DNA of 64,000 nt from Blautia faecicola (GTDB taxonomy: Bacteria > Bacillota > Clostridia > Lachnospirales > Lachnospiraceae), in the NCBI RefSeq assembly GCF_004123145.1, contig NZ_SDKC01000001.1, forward strand, positions 3,071,501-3,135,500, written 5' to 3'. Below, one piece after another: positions 1-8,333 of the stretch (the first letter of the stretch is position 1; each line of letters begins with the position of its first letter). A model generated the notes under the pieces. The model ran no database searches. It was not told the DNA's origin and worked only from the letters and a program-made list of their open reading frames with translations. The position numbers and the translations under genes were made by a program.

Positions 1-47
1 AAATGGATTTAGCAACCCAATGATTGCTATGTAATGCAATGAAAGAG

Positions 48-86
48 AGTCATGTTCCGGTGCACTTCTCCGGGGCATGGCTTTTC
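48..86 (+). terminator. Rho-independent terminator of a gene upstream of the window
   Basis: A 13-bp stem with several G:U pairs (48-60 with 70-82) is followed by TTTT and more T-rich sequence. No complete gene lies in bases 1-47, so it probably ends a plus-strand gene lying outside the window. Confidence 0.6.
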
Positions 87-93
87 TGTAATC

Positions 94-124
94 TTTTGTA
101 ACTGCTCACGAAACAGTTACAAAA
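94..124. repeat. Short GTAACTG/CAGTTAC palindrome
   Basis: An 11-bp perfect inverted repeat (TTTTGTAACTG, 94-104, with CAGTTACAAAA, 114-124) just before the first gene. The arms match the left hairpin of the GTAACTGTTCAG element family seen at 8063, 40039, 41591 and 43561, so this may be a remnant of it. It could also act as a second terminator. Confidence 0.5.
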
Positions 125-160
125 TCCCGGCACACTTTTTTATTCTATACGGAGGTTTTT

Positions 161-898
161 ATGACACATAACATAATTCATACTCCACATAAAACTTCGT
201 TATCCGAAACCGGCTCACGAAGTCTTACTTCGGAACTTTCCGTTCAGCGACCGGAAGGCGCTTCCTACGGCGGCAGTCAATCCTGGTTTTCCTCGCCTTC
301 CATCCGCGGATATGGCTGCGGTCTGATCGCGGCGCATGATCTGCTGTGGTATCTGGAGCGGAAAGAATCTCTGACCGAGCAGTCAAACCACCCTCGTTCC
401 GAAAAACGATTCACTAGTGATTCCTGCTCCTGGGAAGACTATGAGCGATCCGTAAAAAAACTGCATCACCTCTTTCCGATTCTTCCCCGTCTCGGAATCA
501 ACGGGCTGATGCTTTCTACAGGACTGAATCTCGCTTTTTTCCTCCGCCGTCTTCCTTACCGCGCCTGCTGGCATATCGGGTATCGGAATACCGGAAAAGA
601 AATCAGCCATCTGCTCCGTCAGAATATCCCGGTCATCTTATCCATCGGCGGTAATTTCCCGCTGATCTGGAAAAAAGACCGGCTTCCCCTGTACAAAAAG
701 ACCGGCGATGGAGTTTACATAAAATCTTCTTCCACCCGTGCACACTATGTCACTGTTACCGGCATCGAACACGGATGGCTGCGGATCAGCAGCTGGGGAC
801 AGGAATGGTATATTAACTGGAGAGAATATCGGAATTTCGCATGGAGAAAAAGCTGCCCGCTATTTTCCAATATCTGCTATATCACCAGAAAGCAATGA
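161..898 (+). CDS. C39-like cysteine-peptidase-fold protein
   Basis: A 245-residue protein with no clear signal peptide. A Cys at residue 53 sits in a GYGCGLIAA helix-start motif, and a His at residue 195 sits in AHYVTVTGI, followed by a strand with SSWG at 210-213. That Cys, then His, then W-G order is typical of papain-fold proteins of the C39/BtrH-like kind. The middle (residues 90-135) is basic and lacks similarity that I recognise. The start is supported by GGAGG 8 bases upstream. It stands alone, 100 bp before a phosphatase gene on the same strand. Whether it is an active peptidase, a bacteriocin-processing-like enzyme or an acyl/amide transferase cannot be told from sequence; the fold assignment is an inference from motifs. 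Confidence 0.6.
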   Translation: MTHNIIHTPHKTSLSETGSRSLTSELSVQRPEGASYGGSQSWFSSPSIRGYGCGLIAAHDLLWYLERKESLTEQSNHPRSEKRFTSDSCSWEDYERSVKKLHHLFPILPRLGINGLMLSTGLNLAFFLRRLPYRACWHIGYRNTGKEISHLLRQNIPVILSIGGNFPLIWKKDRLPLYKKTGDGVYIKSSSTRAHYVTVTGIEHGWLRISSWGQEWYINWREYRNFAWRKSCPLFSNICYITRKQ

Positions 899-1005
899 TT
901 GTTTTCATAGACACCTGAATCTATTCTGTATCTGATTCTCCCGGAAAATTTCCTGTCAGATACCAACGATTCATGATATACATTTTACGCACAGGAGGAT
1001 ATCAT

Positions 1006-1737
1006 ATGAAATTATTGATCGTCCGTCACGGAGATCCCGATTATACCATCGACTCCCTGACGCCAAAAGGATGGAAAGAAGTAGATTACCTTTCCGAAAA
1101 ACTTGCAAAACTGGATGTGAAGGCCTTTTATGTCTCTCCTCTCGGAAGAGCCAAAGACACCGCCTCTCTGACCTTGAAGAAAATGAACCGCACTGCCACC
1201 GAAGAACCTTGGCTTCGCGAATTTGATGCACGGATCCACCGCCCGGATGTCCCGGAAAAGGAAATGATCTCCTGGGACTGGCTGCCACAGGACTGGACCG
1301 CAGAACCCCGCTTTTACCTGCCGGATGAATGGTGGAAGGTTCCTGTGATGATGGAGGGACATGTCAAAGAAGAATATGACTGGGTAACCACCAACTTCGA
1401 TGCCCTGCTCGCCAGTCACGGGTATGTCCGTGACGGTCTTACCTACCGCGCTGAGCATGCAAACAACGATACGATTGTATTTTTCTGCCATTTCGGTCTG
1501 GAATGTGTCCTGTTAAGCCACCTGCTGCACGTTTCCCCGATGGTTTTATGGCACGGCACCTGCGCCGCTCCAAGTTCCGTCACAACCCTCGTCACCGAAG
1601 AACGCCGCCCGGGAATCGCATGTTTCCGTATGAGTTCTTTCGGAGATATTTCCCATCTGTATGTCAAAGACGAGCCACCGGCATTCGCAGCGCGGTTTTG
1701 TGAGTGCTATGACAATGAGGATGAGAGACACGATTAG
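1006..1737 (+). CDS. Histidine phosphatase family protein (phosphoglycerate-mutase-like)
   Basis: 243 residues. The N-terminus MKLLIVRHGDPDY carries the RHG phospho-histidine signature of the branch 1 histidine phosphatase superfamily, followed by an LTPKGWKE segment and SPLGRAKDTA, which supplies the second arginine. A second conserved histidine lies in FFCHFGLECVLLSHLL. These residues are expected to form a phosphohistidine intermediate; the natural substrate is unknown. The start at 1006 is chosen over an upstream in-frame ATG at 973 because AGGAGG lies 7 bases before it and the catalytic motif begins there. A weak palindrome follows the stop. Confidence 0.85.
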   Translation: MKLLIVRHGDPDYTIDSLTPKGWKEVDYLSEKLAKLDVKAFYVSPLGRAKDTASLTLKKMNRTATEEPWLREFDARIHRPDVPEKEMISWDWLPQDWTAEPRFYLPDEWWKVPVMMEGHVKEEYDWVTTNFDALLASHGYVRDGLTYRAEHANNDTIVFFCHFGLECVLLSHLLHVSPMVLWHGTCAAPSSVTTLVTEERRPGIACFRMSSFGDISHLYVKDEPPAFAARFCECYDNEDERHD

Positions 1738-1806
1738 TTGCTATCTGATTACAAAATCTTGTTGTTCCTGATCTTACAAAAAATTATACAAATGCATTTT
1801 ATTTTT

Positions 1807-1846
1807 AATGCCAGAGAAATTTCTATTCTGAAACTTCCCTGGCATT
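1807..1846. other. Palindrome between convergent genes
   Basis: AATGCCAG (1807-1814) pairs with CTGGCATT (1839-1846), with extra pairing inside the loop. It lies between the phosphatase and the minus-strand lipoprotein gene. It is a plausible bidirectional terminator, but the T-runs on either strand are poor. Confidence 0.4.
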
Positions 1847-1902
1847 CTGTTTACCTTCTGCTATCTGTCTGTTCTACCCATTTTCACCTGATACCATTCG
1901 AC

Positions 1903-2637
1903 TTAATCAGCCGCATCTACCTCTTCCATCATTTTTTCAAGCGTATACGTATCATCTGGCTCATCTGCTTTTTCATCCTCATAATCATCTAAAGTATAAG
2001 GCGGTTTCAGCTCACCTCCGAGTGTCTGTGTGTTAACAAACTGATCCTCCGATACTTCCGTGTATTCCCCTTCCGGACCGTTCAGTCTGCTATAGGTCTG
2101 TTCTTCCTCATAAAATGCTGATTTTCTGAGAAAAAGAATACTCTTTTGTCCTACCTCAGACATGATATCATTTTCCCCTATTTGCTCTATATAGAGTTTT
2201 TCCAGTTCATCATCCGAATACTCACTGAAATCTTCTCGATTTACCTCCTTCATCTCCTCATCCGCAAAAGAATCTATGTAATCCTTTATAGAAGTGATTC
2301 CTTGATCTTTCGCCACTTTTACAGTGTCTCCGGTATGAAAATCCCCTTTCAGGGACTGTAAAACCTTAACCTCCAGATTCGTCCGACAAAGCCCATTCTC
2401 TCCAACAATATACTTTACACTTAAAACCTCTCCGTAAATAACAGCCTCACTGTTTTCCGACAGGTCAGTTATACCCGAAAAACTCTCTGCATATTCATCC
2501 ATACCACGTGAGATGGAAACAATATCTTCCTTTTTTATGTTACTGATATCGCCGTTTTCACTCTCCTTCGAAACATTCCCACAGCCTGCCATCAATGCCG
2601 TGCAACACAGAACTGCTAATATTTTCTTGTACCCCAT
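1903..2637 (-). CDS. Predicted lipoprotein of unknown function
   Basis: 244 residues from the chosen start. A basic, hydrophobic leader ends in a lipobox (LMAGC), so the mature protein should be lipid-anchored outside the membrane. The remainder is acidic, with a segment (roughly residues 55-110) containing VIYGEVLSVKY and TGDTVKVAKDQG that resembles a small beta-barrel as seen in some clostridial lipoproteins; no family is assigned. An ATG at 2643 lies 6 bases upstream, but GGGGGA is better spaced from 2637. It is divergent from the BlaI-like gene and has a BlaI-type operator at 2676-2694, about 40 bp before its start. This suggests it belongs to the regulon of that pair. Confidence 0.75.
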   Translation of the reverse strand: MGYKKILAVLCCTALMAGCGNVSKESENGDISNIKKEDIVSISRGMDEYAESFSGITDLSENSEAVIYGEVLSVKYIVGENGLCRTNLEVKVLQSLKGDFHTGDTVKVAKDQGITSIKDYIDSFADEEMKEVNREDFSEYSDDELEKLYIEQIGENDIMSEVGQKSILFLRKSAFYEEEQTYSRLNGPEGEYTEVSEDQFVNTQTLGGELKPPYTLDDYEDEKADEPDDTYTLEKMMEEVDAAD

Positions 2638-2675
2638 AATCATCCCCCTTTTCCTGATAAGTTCTTTTACCCAAA

Positions 2676-2694
2676 GTATTACATCTTGTATTAC
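2676..2694. promoter_or_regulatory. Candidate BlaI-family operator, lipoprotein side
   Basis: GTATTACATCTTGTATTAC is a near-palindrome with the TACA-N-TGTA core known for BlaI/MecI operators. It shares 15 of 19 bases with the site at 2807. Its position fits the promoter of the minus-strand lipoprotein gene. Confidence 0.6.
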
Positions 2695-2806
2695 CTATTT
2701 AATCACACATTTTCAGTTTCAGCAATCAATTTTCAGATTATTTTTCGCCAAAAAATCCGTCCAATATTTATGGATTTTCACATCTTGCACGCTTCTTCCA
2801 CGCATG

Positions 2807-2825
2807 GTATTATATTCTGTAATAC
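2807..2825. promoter_or_regulatory. Candidate BlaI-family operator, regulator side
   Basis: GTATTATATTCTGTAATAC has 6-base perfect outer arms (GTATTA/TAATAC). It ends 13 bases before the start codon of the BlaI-like gene and touches its ribosome site, so autorepression is expected. Confidence 0.65.
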
Positions 2826-2838
2826 AGGAGGTGACATC

Positions 2839-3201
2839 ATGTTTTCCGCTTTAAGTAATTCCGAACTATTAATCATGCAATATCTCTGGCAGCAAAATGT
2901 TCCTCAGACTTTTTCTCAGATAAAAGAACATTTTGCCGAAACTGGATGGAAAAAACAGACAATCAATACTTTTTTGATCCGTCTGATTCAAAAGGGATAT
3001 CTGGAATCCGATCACAGTCAGGCAAAAACACATTATAAGGTACTGATTTCTGCTGATGAATATTATCATGCTTATACACATCAGATTCTAAATGAATCTT
3101 TTCATGGTTCTTTAACGAATTTTATCAGTGCATTCACTGGAAACCAAACCATCAGCGCTTCTGAAAAAGAAGAACTCATCGATTTTCTGAAAGGTTTATA
3201 A
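2839..3201 (+). CDS. BlaI/MecI/CopY family transcriptional repressor
   Basis: 120 residues, the usual length for the family. The N-terminal winged helix (about residues 1-75) shows LSNSELLIMQYLWQQ, then W-KKQTINTFLIRLIQKGYLE, the recognition helix and wing of the BlaI/Penicillinase_R family. The C-terminal half is the helical dimerisation region, which the partner protease would be expected to cut or inactivate. ATG at 2839 is chosen because AGGAGG lies 7 bases upstream; the longer upstream reading frame crosses the operator. The stop is one base before the start of the M56 partner, so the two are co-transcribed and probably translationally coupled. Confidence 0.88.
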   Translation: MFSALSNSELLIMQYLWQQNVPQTFSQIKEHFAETGWKKQTINTFLIRLIQKGYLESDHSQAKTHYKVLISADEYYHAYTHQILNESFHGSLTNFISAFTGNQTISASEKEELIDFLKGL

Positions 3202-3202
3202 T

Positions 3203-4477
3203 ATGCCCTTACTGTTTTCTATGTCTTTCGCCGGTTCGTTACCGCTTTTATTATGTATTTTGATTATTTTATTTAAAAAAGAATCTGTAAATTTTCTTTT
3301 GGTAAACGGCTTACTGAAATTAAGCATTTTCTTTTTTCTGATTCCCGTGCAGCTGGTTCGGCTCATACATCCTGTTGTTCCAAATACCATTACCTGGTAT
3401 CTGGATGGCAAGTTTCGTTTTTATACCAAGGACGGACTTTTTTTGCTTCCTTCTTATCTGGTTCTTCTGGGTGTGATAATTATATGTGTTCTTTTTATTT
3501 TCTGTATATTCGAAACCGTCCAATATCGCCGTGCTTTAACTGTCCTTTTAAAGGCATCCATTCCTCTGCCAGAGGGTAATGCATCCGAAAAGACTTCCGT
3601 TTATCTGAATCCGACACTTACCACCCCATGTACCGTCGGTTTTTTTCATTGCAGGATCTTCCTGCCGTCTGTGTCACTTTCCGATTCAGAAGAAAACTGG
3701 CTGCTTACGCATGAAAAGAAGCATATTTCCCGCAAAGATTCATTTTTTAAGTTGCTCTGTACGGTTTGTCTTTGTCTGCACTGGTATAATCCAATCAGCT
3801 GGCTGTTATTACCACTGTATCAGTATTGTTCCGAATGTTCTTCTGATGCCGCCGTGATAAAAGATATGTCGCAGGAACAGAAACGGGCATACGCACAGCT
3901 GCTTATCGAACATTCCTCTGCGCAACCGCCGCTTCCCTTCATCTGGAAAAATAATTTTGCTTCTTCCAGTCAGATTTTAAAAAGGAGAATTCTTATCATT
4001 ATGAAAAACTCACATACAAATTCAAGATTAAAAACAACCCTGTTGCTGGTTCTCTGTCTGCTCCTGTGCAGTACTACAACAACGTTTGCGTATACACCGA
4101 TGGAAAAAATGGATTCTTCATTTCTTCCTCCAGAAGATGAAAATGTTACTTATGTCCGCCTGACAGATGATCCGGAGGCAATTTTTTCCGAAATCTTTCC
4201 TTATGGTTTTGCTGATTTTTCTTCCTCTTCCTCTGTCATTGTCCTTGAAGACGGCACCCAGGTCGACTATGATGAATCCGATACCACACGATCCCCGCAG
4301 CGTCAGACCTGTCAGCATACTTTTGTAAACGGACAACACCAACTGCATGTGGGCAATTCCAGCGATGGATGTACAATTACCATGTATACCCTGAAACGTT
4401 GTAGCAAGTGTGGATTGGTCAAGGACAGAGTCAAAGCCGGTTATTATACCTTTCCAAAATGTACACACAAGAAATAA
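3203..4477 (+). CDS. BlaR1/MecR1-like M56 membrane metallopeptidase
   Basis: 424 residues. Three N-terminal membrane segments (about 8-25, 35-53, 83-104) precede a cytoplasmic zinc protease domain with HEKKH at 170-174 (M56 signature HExxH) and a further membrane segment at about 267-290. In classical BlaR1 the outside domain is a penicillin-binding module of about 250 residues. Here it is only about 135 residues, has no SxxK/KTG motifs and ends in a Cys/His-rich tail (Cys and His between about residues 375 and 422, including CSKCG and KCTHKK). The sensed ligand is therefore probably not a beta-lactam; a metal-binding or redox role for the tail is inference. It is coupled to the BlaI-like gene. 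Confidence 0.85.
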   Translation: MPLLFSMSFAGSLPLLLCILIILFKKESVNFLLVNGLLKLSIFFFLIPVQLVRLIHPVVPNTITWYLDGKFRFYTKDGLFLLPSYLVLLGVIIICVLFIFCIFETVQYRRALTVLLKASIPLPEGNASEKTSVYLNPTLTTPCTVGFFHCRIFLPSVSLSDSEENWLLTHEKKHISRKDSFFKLLCTVCLCLHWYNPISWLLLPLYQYCSECSSDAAVIKDMSQEQKRAYAQLLIEHSSAQPPLPFIWKNNFASSSQILKRRILIIMKNSHTNSRLKTTLLLVLCLLLCSTTTTFAYTPMEKMDSSFLPPEDENVTYVRLTDDPEAIFSEIFPYGFADFSSSSSVIVLEDGTQVDYDESDTTRSPQRQTCQHTFVNGQHQLHVGNSSDGCTITMYTLKRCSKCGLVKDRVKAGYYTFPKCTHKK

Positions 4478-4514
4478 TGACACTTAATATTCCGTAAGTT
4501 TTACTCAACCAAAA

Positions 4515-4566
4515 AACAGTTGCTGCCGAATCTCATAGAAAGATTTCGGTAACAACTGTTTTTTAT
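4515..4566. terminator. Bidirectional terminator
   Basis: A 16-bp stem (4515-4530 with 4545-4560, two G:U positions) is flanked by A-run on the left and TTTTTT on the right. It separates the convergent M56 gene and the YhgE-like gene. Confidence 0.85.
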
Positions 4567-4588
4567 TTGTCTTTATGTAACTGTTCTC

Positions 4589-7500
4589 TTATGCCAGTCC
4601 TTTTGCTTCCAGGAAATCATGGAAAATTGGTTTTCCTGCTTTGATGCGTCTGGTACGGAACTGGAATTCGATGATGGTCAGGATCGTAAATACGATTGTG
4701 ATCACACACATAACGATGACTGGTGTCTGGATGCTTTCTCCTGCGCAGATGACACTTCGGAAAGCATCTACGGAATAAGTGAACGGTACCCATGCATGGA
4801 TCTTCGCTACGAATTCCGGTGAAAGCTGTACCGGATAGGTTCCGGCAGAACCTGCCAGCTGGATAACCATGAATACCAGCATCAGGAAGCTTCCTACTTT
4901 ACCAAGGCTGATATTGAAGAAGTACATGATCGAGGTAAATGCCACGGAAGTCAGGCAGGCAAATGCCACTGCTTTACCCATCTGGGCCGGGGTAAATCCG
5001 TCAAATACATGAAGCAGGAAGATCACCAGGATACCCTGCAGGATTGCCAGTGGATATAATACAGAAGCTTTGCTTCCCCACCATGCGAATCCGGATTTTA
5101 ATTTTCCGTTGTATTTTGTCAGCGGATACATCAGACAGAAGGCAAGTGCTCCAACCCACAGACCTACGGACATCATATACGGTGCCATCGCATGACCGTT
5201 GTTCGGTACTTCTGTCATTTTTGCTTCATCATCATCTACAGGAGCTGCGATCATCTCATAGTTCACATCTTCTGCTTTATTTTCTTTTACGGTTTCGGCT
5301 CCGTCTGCCAGACTGCTCTGGAGGGTATCGGAACCATCGTCCAGTTTCTTTAATCCATCACCCAGCTCTTTGGAACCGTCATATAACTGACTGGATCCAT
5401 CCCGGATCTGACCGGCGCCATCGGTAAGCTGTGCAGCACCGCTGTTTAAGGTGTTATTATTTGCTACTAAAGTTTTTGTTCCATTATATAAGGTAGAAGT
5501 ACCATTTGCCAGTGTGGTTGCTCCGCTTCCCAGCGTCTTTGCACCATCGGCAAGCTGCTGTGTTCCGCCTGTCAGGGCTGCGCTGTTACTGTTCAGAGTA
5601 GATACACCAGCGGTATACGTTGCAAGACCGGCAGTTAATGTCTGTGCACCGGCTGCCAGAGTTTCTGTTCCGGCTGCTGCCTGTGCAGTTCCGGCTGTCA
5701 GGGCTGAACCATTTGCAAGAAGCTGTGTTGCTCCGGCTGCTACGGTAGTTCCTGCCTGCTGCAGCTGTGTTGCTCCGGCTTTCAGTGTCGCATCGTTTGC
5801 TGTCAGTGTTTCAAATCCTGCATTCAGTGCCTCAACACCCTTGGCTGCTGCCGGGAAAGATGCTGTAGAAGTTTGCAGCTGTGTCAGACCTGCTGCCACC
5901 TGACCGACACCGGTATCTACCTTTGTGGCTCCTGCATATACCTGAGCCAGTCCGTCGGAAAGTGCCTGCACCGGCTCCGACGGGATATCAGATGGGATTG
6001 CAGAAGCTCCGTCTGCAAGCTGTTTTGCTCCGTCATTCAGTCCGGAAGCAATTTTTTCCAGTCCGGCTTTTGCAGTGTTCAGTGATGTCTGGCTTGCACT
6101 CAGCTGATCGTTAATTCCTTTTGTGACTGCTGCTGCTTTTGCAGTGTAGGTATCTGCGCTTACAGAATCCACTGTACTTGCACCGCCCTGTACACTGCTT
6201 AATGTATTTGCCAGACTCTTTAATATCTCTGCGGATACCTGTACGGTTCCGTCTTCTGCTGCTTTTGCACTGAGTGCTGTCAGCTGATCCGCTACAGACT
6301 GTACATTTTTCAGTTTATCATTTGCAGCTGTAATCTGTTCGTTCGCTTTTGCGATTTTACTGTTTCCATCTGCAACAGCTGCATTTACCACATCCATGTA
6401 ACTTCCCAATGCAGTAGATAACTGTCCAGGCAATGCTTCGATGCTACTTTCCACCTGACCGGAAATCTCAGCCGCTTTTGTGGATGCTGCACTTGCATTT
6501 TCCATACCTGTTTTTGCACTGGAAAGTCCTGTGCTCAGCTTCTTTAAGCCTTCTGCACTGGTGGTATTCTGTAAGGTAGATACCTGATCCTGAATCTGTT
6601 TGATACCTGCTTTCAAAGCGGCGGTTCCATTCTGCAGTGTTCCTTCTGTAGTAGCTCCGGATATTGCGGTGTTCAGGTTCACGATTCCGGCATATACCTG
6701 ACCGATACCGGTCAGACCGGACAGTTGTTTTGCTCCTGTCGCCAGCTGTTCCACACCGTCGATATAACCTGCACTCTGGTCACTTCCCAGAAGTCCTGTG
6801 GTCAGAGAATTCACACCGGTAATATATCCGTTGGCGCCATTGACACCAAGCAGACCGCCGGACAACTGATTCACACCGGCTACATAGGTCTGTGTTCCAC
6901 TGTTCAGGGTTGCGGCTCCTTCTTTCAGCTGCTCACTTCCCTCTGCCAGCTGTTTACTTCCGGAATTCAGTGCCTCGGAGTTGCTGTTCAGGGTTGCTAC
7001 GCCATCGGTGTATTCTTTCACACCGGAGTTCAGCCGATCCACACCGTTAGTCAGTGTCGGAAGACTTGCGGTCAGTGTGCTGACACCGTCATCCAGCTGT
7101 TTCGCTCCGTCATTGACCTGAGCGACACCGTCGGTGTAAGATTTCAGACCTTCGGTCAGTTCCTCGGATCCCTCTTTAAAAGTCAGCGTACTGTCTGCCA
7201 GAACTTTCAGGTTATCCGTGATTTTCTTATTTCCATCGGAGGCATCATCCATACCATCCTTGATCTGCTGTGCGCCGTCGGCTGCTTCCTGCATACCGTC
7301 TCCGGCGGTTCCGATCTGATCAAAAATTGCTTCCGCATATGTCTTGGTTACTTCCTCGCGGATGCTGGTTTTGATCTTACCGAGCGCCGTCTCGCTTAAT
7401 TTGGAGGCGATGTAGTTGGTTCCCGGGTTCGTCTCGTAGTTCAGAACCATTTTCTGTGGCTGCTCATCCATCACGGTTGCCGCATTGGCTGAGAAATCTT

Positions 7501-7822
7501 TCGGAATGGTAATTACCATATAATACGTACCATTTTTCAGACCTTCGTTTGCCACATCTGCGTCTACAAAGTTGAATGCCAGTGAATCATTTTCTTTCAG
7601 ATTATCCACCAGTTGATCTCCAACTGTCAGTGTAGTATCTCCGTACTCGGCTGGCTCATCTTCATTGACGATGGCTACTGGAAGTTTATCCACATTTCCG
7701 TAGGGATCCCACATGGATGCCAGGAAAAGCCCCGCGTAAATCGCAGGGATCAGCGCAATTACGATGACTACTAAAAGCAAAATCTTGTTGTGAAATAAAC
7801 TTTTCCACTCTTGTTTTAGCAT
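4589..7822 (-). CDS. YhgE/Pip-family large membrane protein
   Basis: 1077 residues. A short N-terminal cytoplasmic piece and one membrane segment (about 13-35) begin with the family's LLLVVIVIALIPAIYAGLFL pattern. A very long external region of about 780 residues follows, built from irregular heptad- and octad-like units of the form LxxGxxxLxxG (for example QLADGAKTLGSGATTLANG), which should form a long coiled or solenoid rod. The C-terminus has five or six membrane helices related to ABC-2 permeases. The family includes the phage infection protein Pip of Lactococcus and YhgE of Bacillus, and is related to Esx/type VII-associated proteins; transport activity is not established. The divergent TetR gene and operator palindromes suggest induction by a small ligand. 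Confidence 0.88.
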   Translation of the reverse strand: MLKQEWKSLFHNKILLLVVIVIALIPAIYAGLFLASMWDPYGNVDKLPVAIVNEDEPAEYGDTTLTVGDQLVDNLKENDSLAFNFVDADVANEGLKNGTYYMVITIPKDFSANAATVMDEQPQKMVLNYETNPGTNYIASKLSETALGKIKTSIREEVTKTYAEAIFDQIGTAGDGMQEAADGAQQIKDGMDDASDGNKKITDNLKVLADSTLTFKEGSEELTEGLKSYTDGVAQVNDGAKQLDDGVSTLTASLPTLTNGVDRLNSGVKEYTDGVATLNSNSEALNSGSKQLAEGSEQLKEGAATLNSGTQTYVAGVNQLSGGLLGVNGANGYITGVNSLTTGLLGSDQSAGYIDGVEQLATGAKQLSGLTGIGQVYAGIVNLNTAISGATTEGTLQNGTAALKAGIKQIQDQVSTLQNTTSAEGLKKLSTGLSSAKTGMENASAASTKAAEISGQVESSIEALPGQLSTALGSYMDVVNAAVADGNSKIAKANEQITAANDKLKNVQSVADQLTALSAKAAEDGTVQVSAEILKSLANTLSSVQGGASTVDSVSADTYTAKAAAVTKGINDQLSASQTSLNTAKAGLEKIASGLNDGAKQLADGASAIPSDIPSEPVQALSDGLAQVYAGATKVDTGVGQVAAGLTQLQTSTASFPAAAKGVEALNAGFETLTANDATLKAGATQLQQAGTTVAAGATQLLANGSALTAGTAQAAAGTETLAAGAQTLTAGLATYTAGVSTLNSNSAALTGGTQQLADGAKTLGSGATTLANGTSTLYNGTKTLVANNNTLNSGAAQLTDGAGQIRDGSSQLYDGSKELGDGLKKLDDGSDTLQSSLADGAETVKENKAEDVNYEMIAAPVDDDEAKMTEVPNNGHAMAPYMMSVGLWVGALAFCLMYPLTKYNGKLKSGFAWWGSKASVLYPLAILQGILVIFLLHVFDGFTPAQMGKAVAFACLTSVAFTSIMYFFNISLGKVGSFLMLVFMVIQLAGSAGTYPVQLSPEFVAKIHAWVPFTYSVDAFRSVICAGESIQTPVIVMCVITIVFTILTIIEFQFRTRRIKAGKPIFHDFLEAKGLA

Positions 7823-7859
7823 TGTATCCCTTCCTTTTTGATGTATTTGCCGACTCTTT

Positions 7860-7909
7860 TCTATTAATAGATGTATATTCTATTATTCGCTTTTTATTCT
7901 ATTAGTAGA
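7860..7909. promoter_or_regulatory. Paired CTATTARTAG operators
   Basis: TCTATTAATAGA (7860-7871) is a perfect 12-base palindrome and TCTATTAGTAGA (7898-7909) a one-mismatch copy. Half-sites TCTATTA at 7879 and CTATTAGT at 7918 surround them. They lie 38-87 bp upstream of the YhgE-like start codon, where a TetR repressor would be expected to act. Confidence 0.6.
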
Positions 7910-8062
7910 TTAAAAAGCTATTAGTCGACAATATGTTGATTTTATTTTCGGAATGTATTATACTAAAGAAAGATAAGAGATACAAGCATCACATTTCTTT
8001 TCAATCGTTTATTACTGGACGTTTTGTATTGCATATGTCTATTTGAAATTCTTAAAAATTTC

Positions 8063-8204
8063 GTAACTATTCAGTACCTTCACAGTTACGAGCCAAAATG
8101 CATTTAAAATCACCTTCGGTGATGGCATTTTGGCTTGTATGTCTCGGGATTTTGGCATATTCATGCCAAAACACCTCGCGGTACAGTGGCTGCTGAATAG
8201 TTAC
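8063..8204. repeat. GTAAC palindromic element, full copy
   Basis: A 142-bp element with perfect 12-bp terminal inverted repeats GTAACTATTCAG / CTGAATAGTTAC. Inside are three strong hairpins: GTAACT...AGTTAC at the left end, AGCCAAAATGC paired at 8091-8134 with an inner ATCACC/GGTGAT, and TTTTGGCAT/ATGCCAAAA at 8150-8171. It resembles copies at 40039, 41591 and 43561. Confidence 0.75.
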
Positions 8205-8333
8205 AAAATTTGAATTTCAGGAATTTTTGGTTATATTTTCTTCAGATATGATTTTAAATCTTCCCGGGAAGTTTTCTCGACCTAAAAAAACTCTTTGAGA
8301 AAATACGGGAGATGCAATAAAAGGGGGATTTTT

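Larger units (their letters stand above)
7823..8333. other. Intergenic control region between YhgE-like and TetR genes
   Basis: About 510 bp without a gene. It contains CTATTA-type palindromes near the YhgE-like start (7860-7909) and a 142-bp structured palindromic repeat (8063-8204). The rest is AT-rich with no ORF that I can support. Confidence 0.7.

Noticed and set aside
4576-4586. GTAACTGTTC near the stop of the YhgE-like gene
   Set aside because: A single half of the GTAAC element without a partner; likely chance.
5400-7200. Repetitive sequence in the YhgE-like gene taken as a CRISPR-like array
   Set aside because: It is coding repetition (LxxGxxxL units), with no constant spacers.
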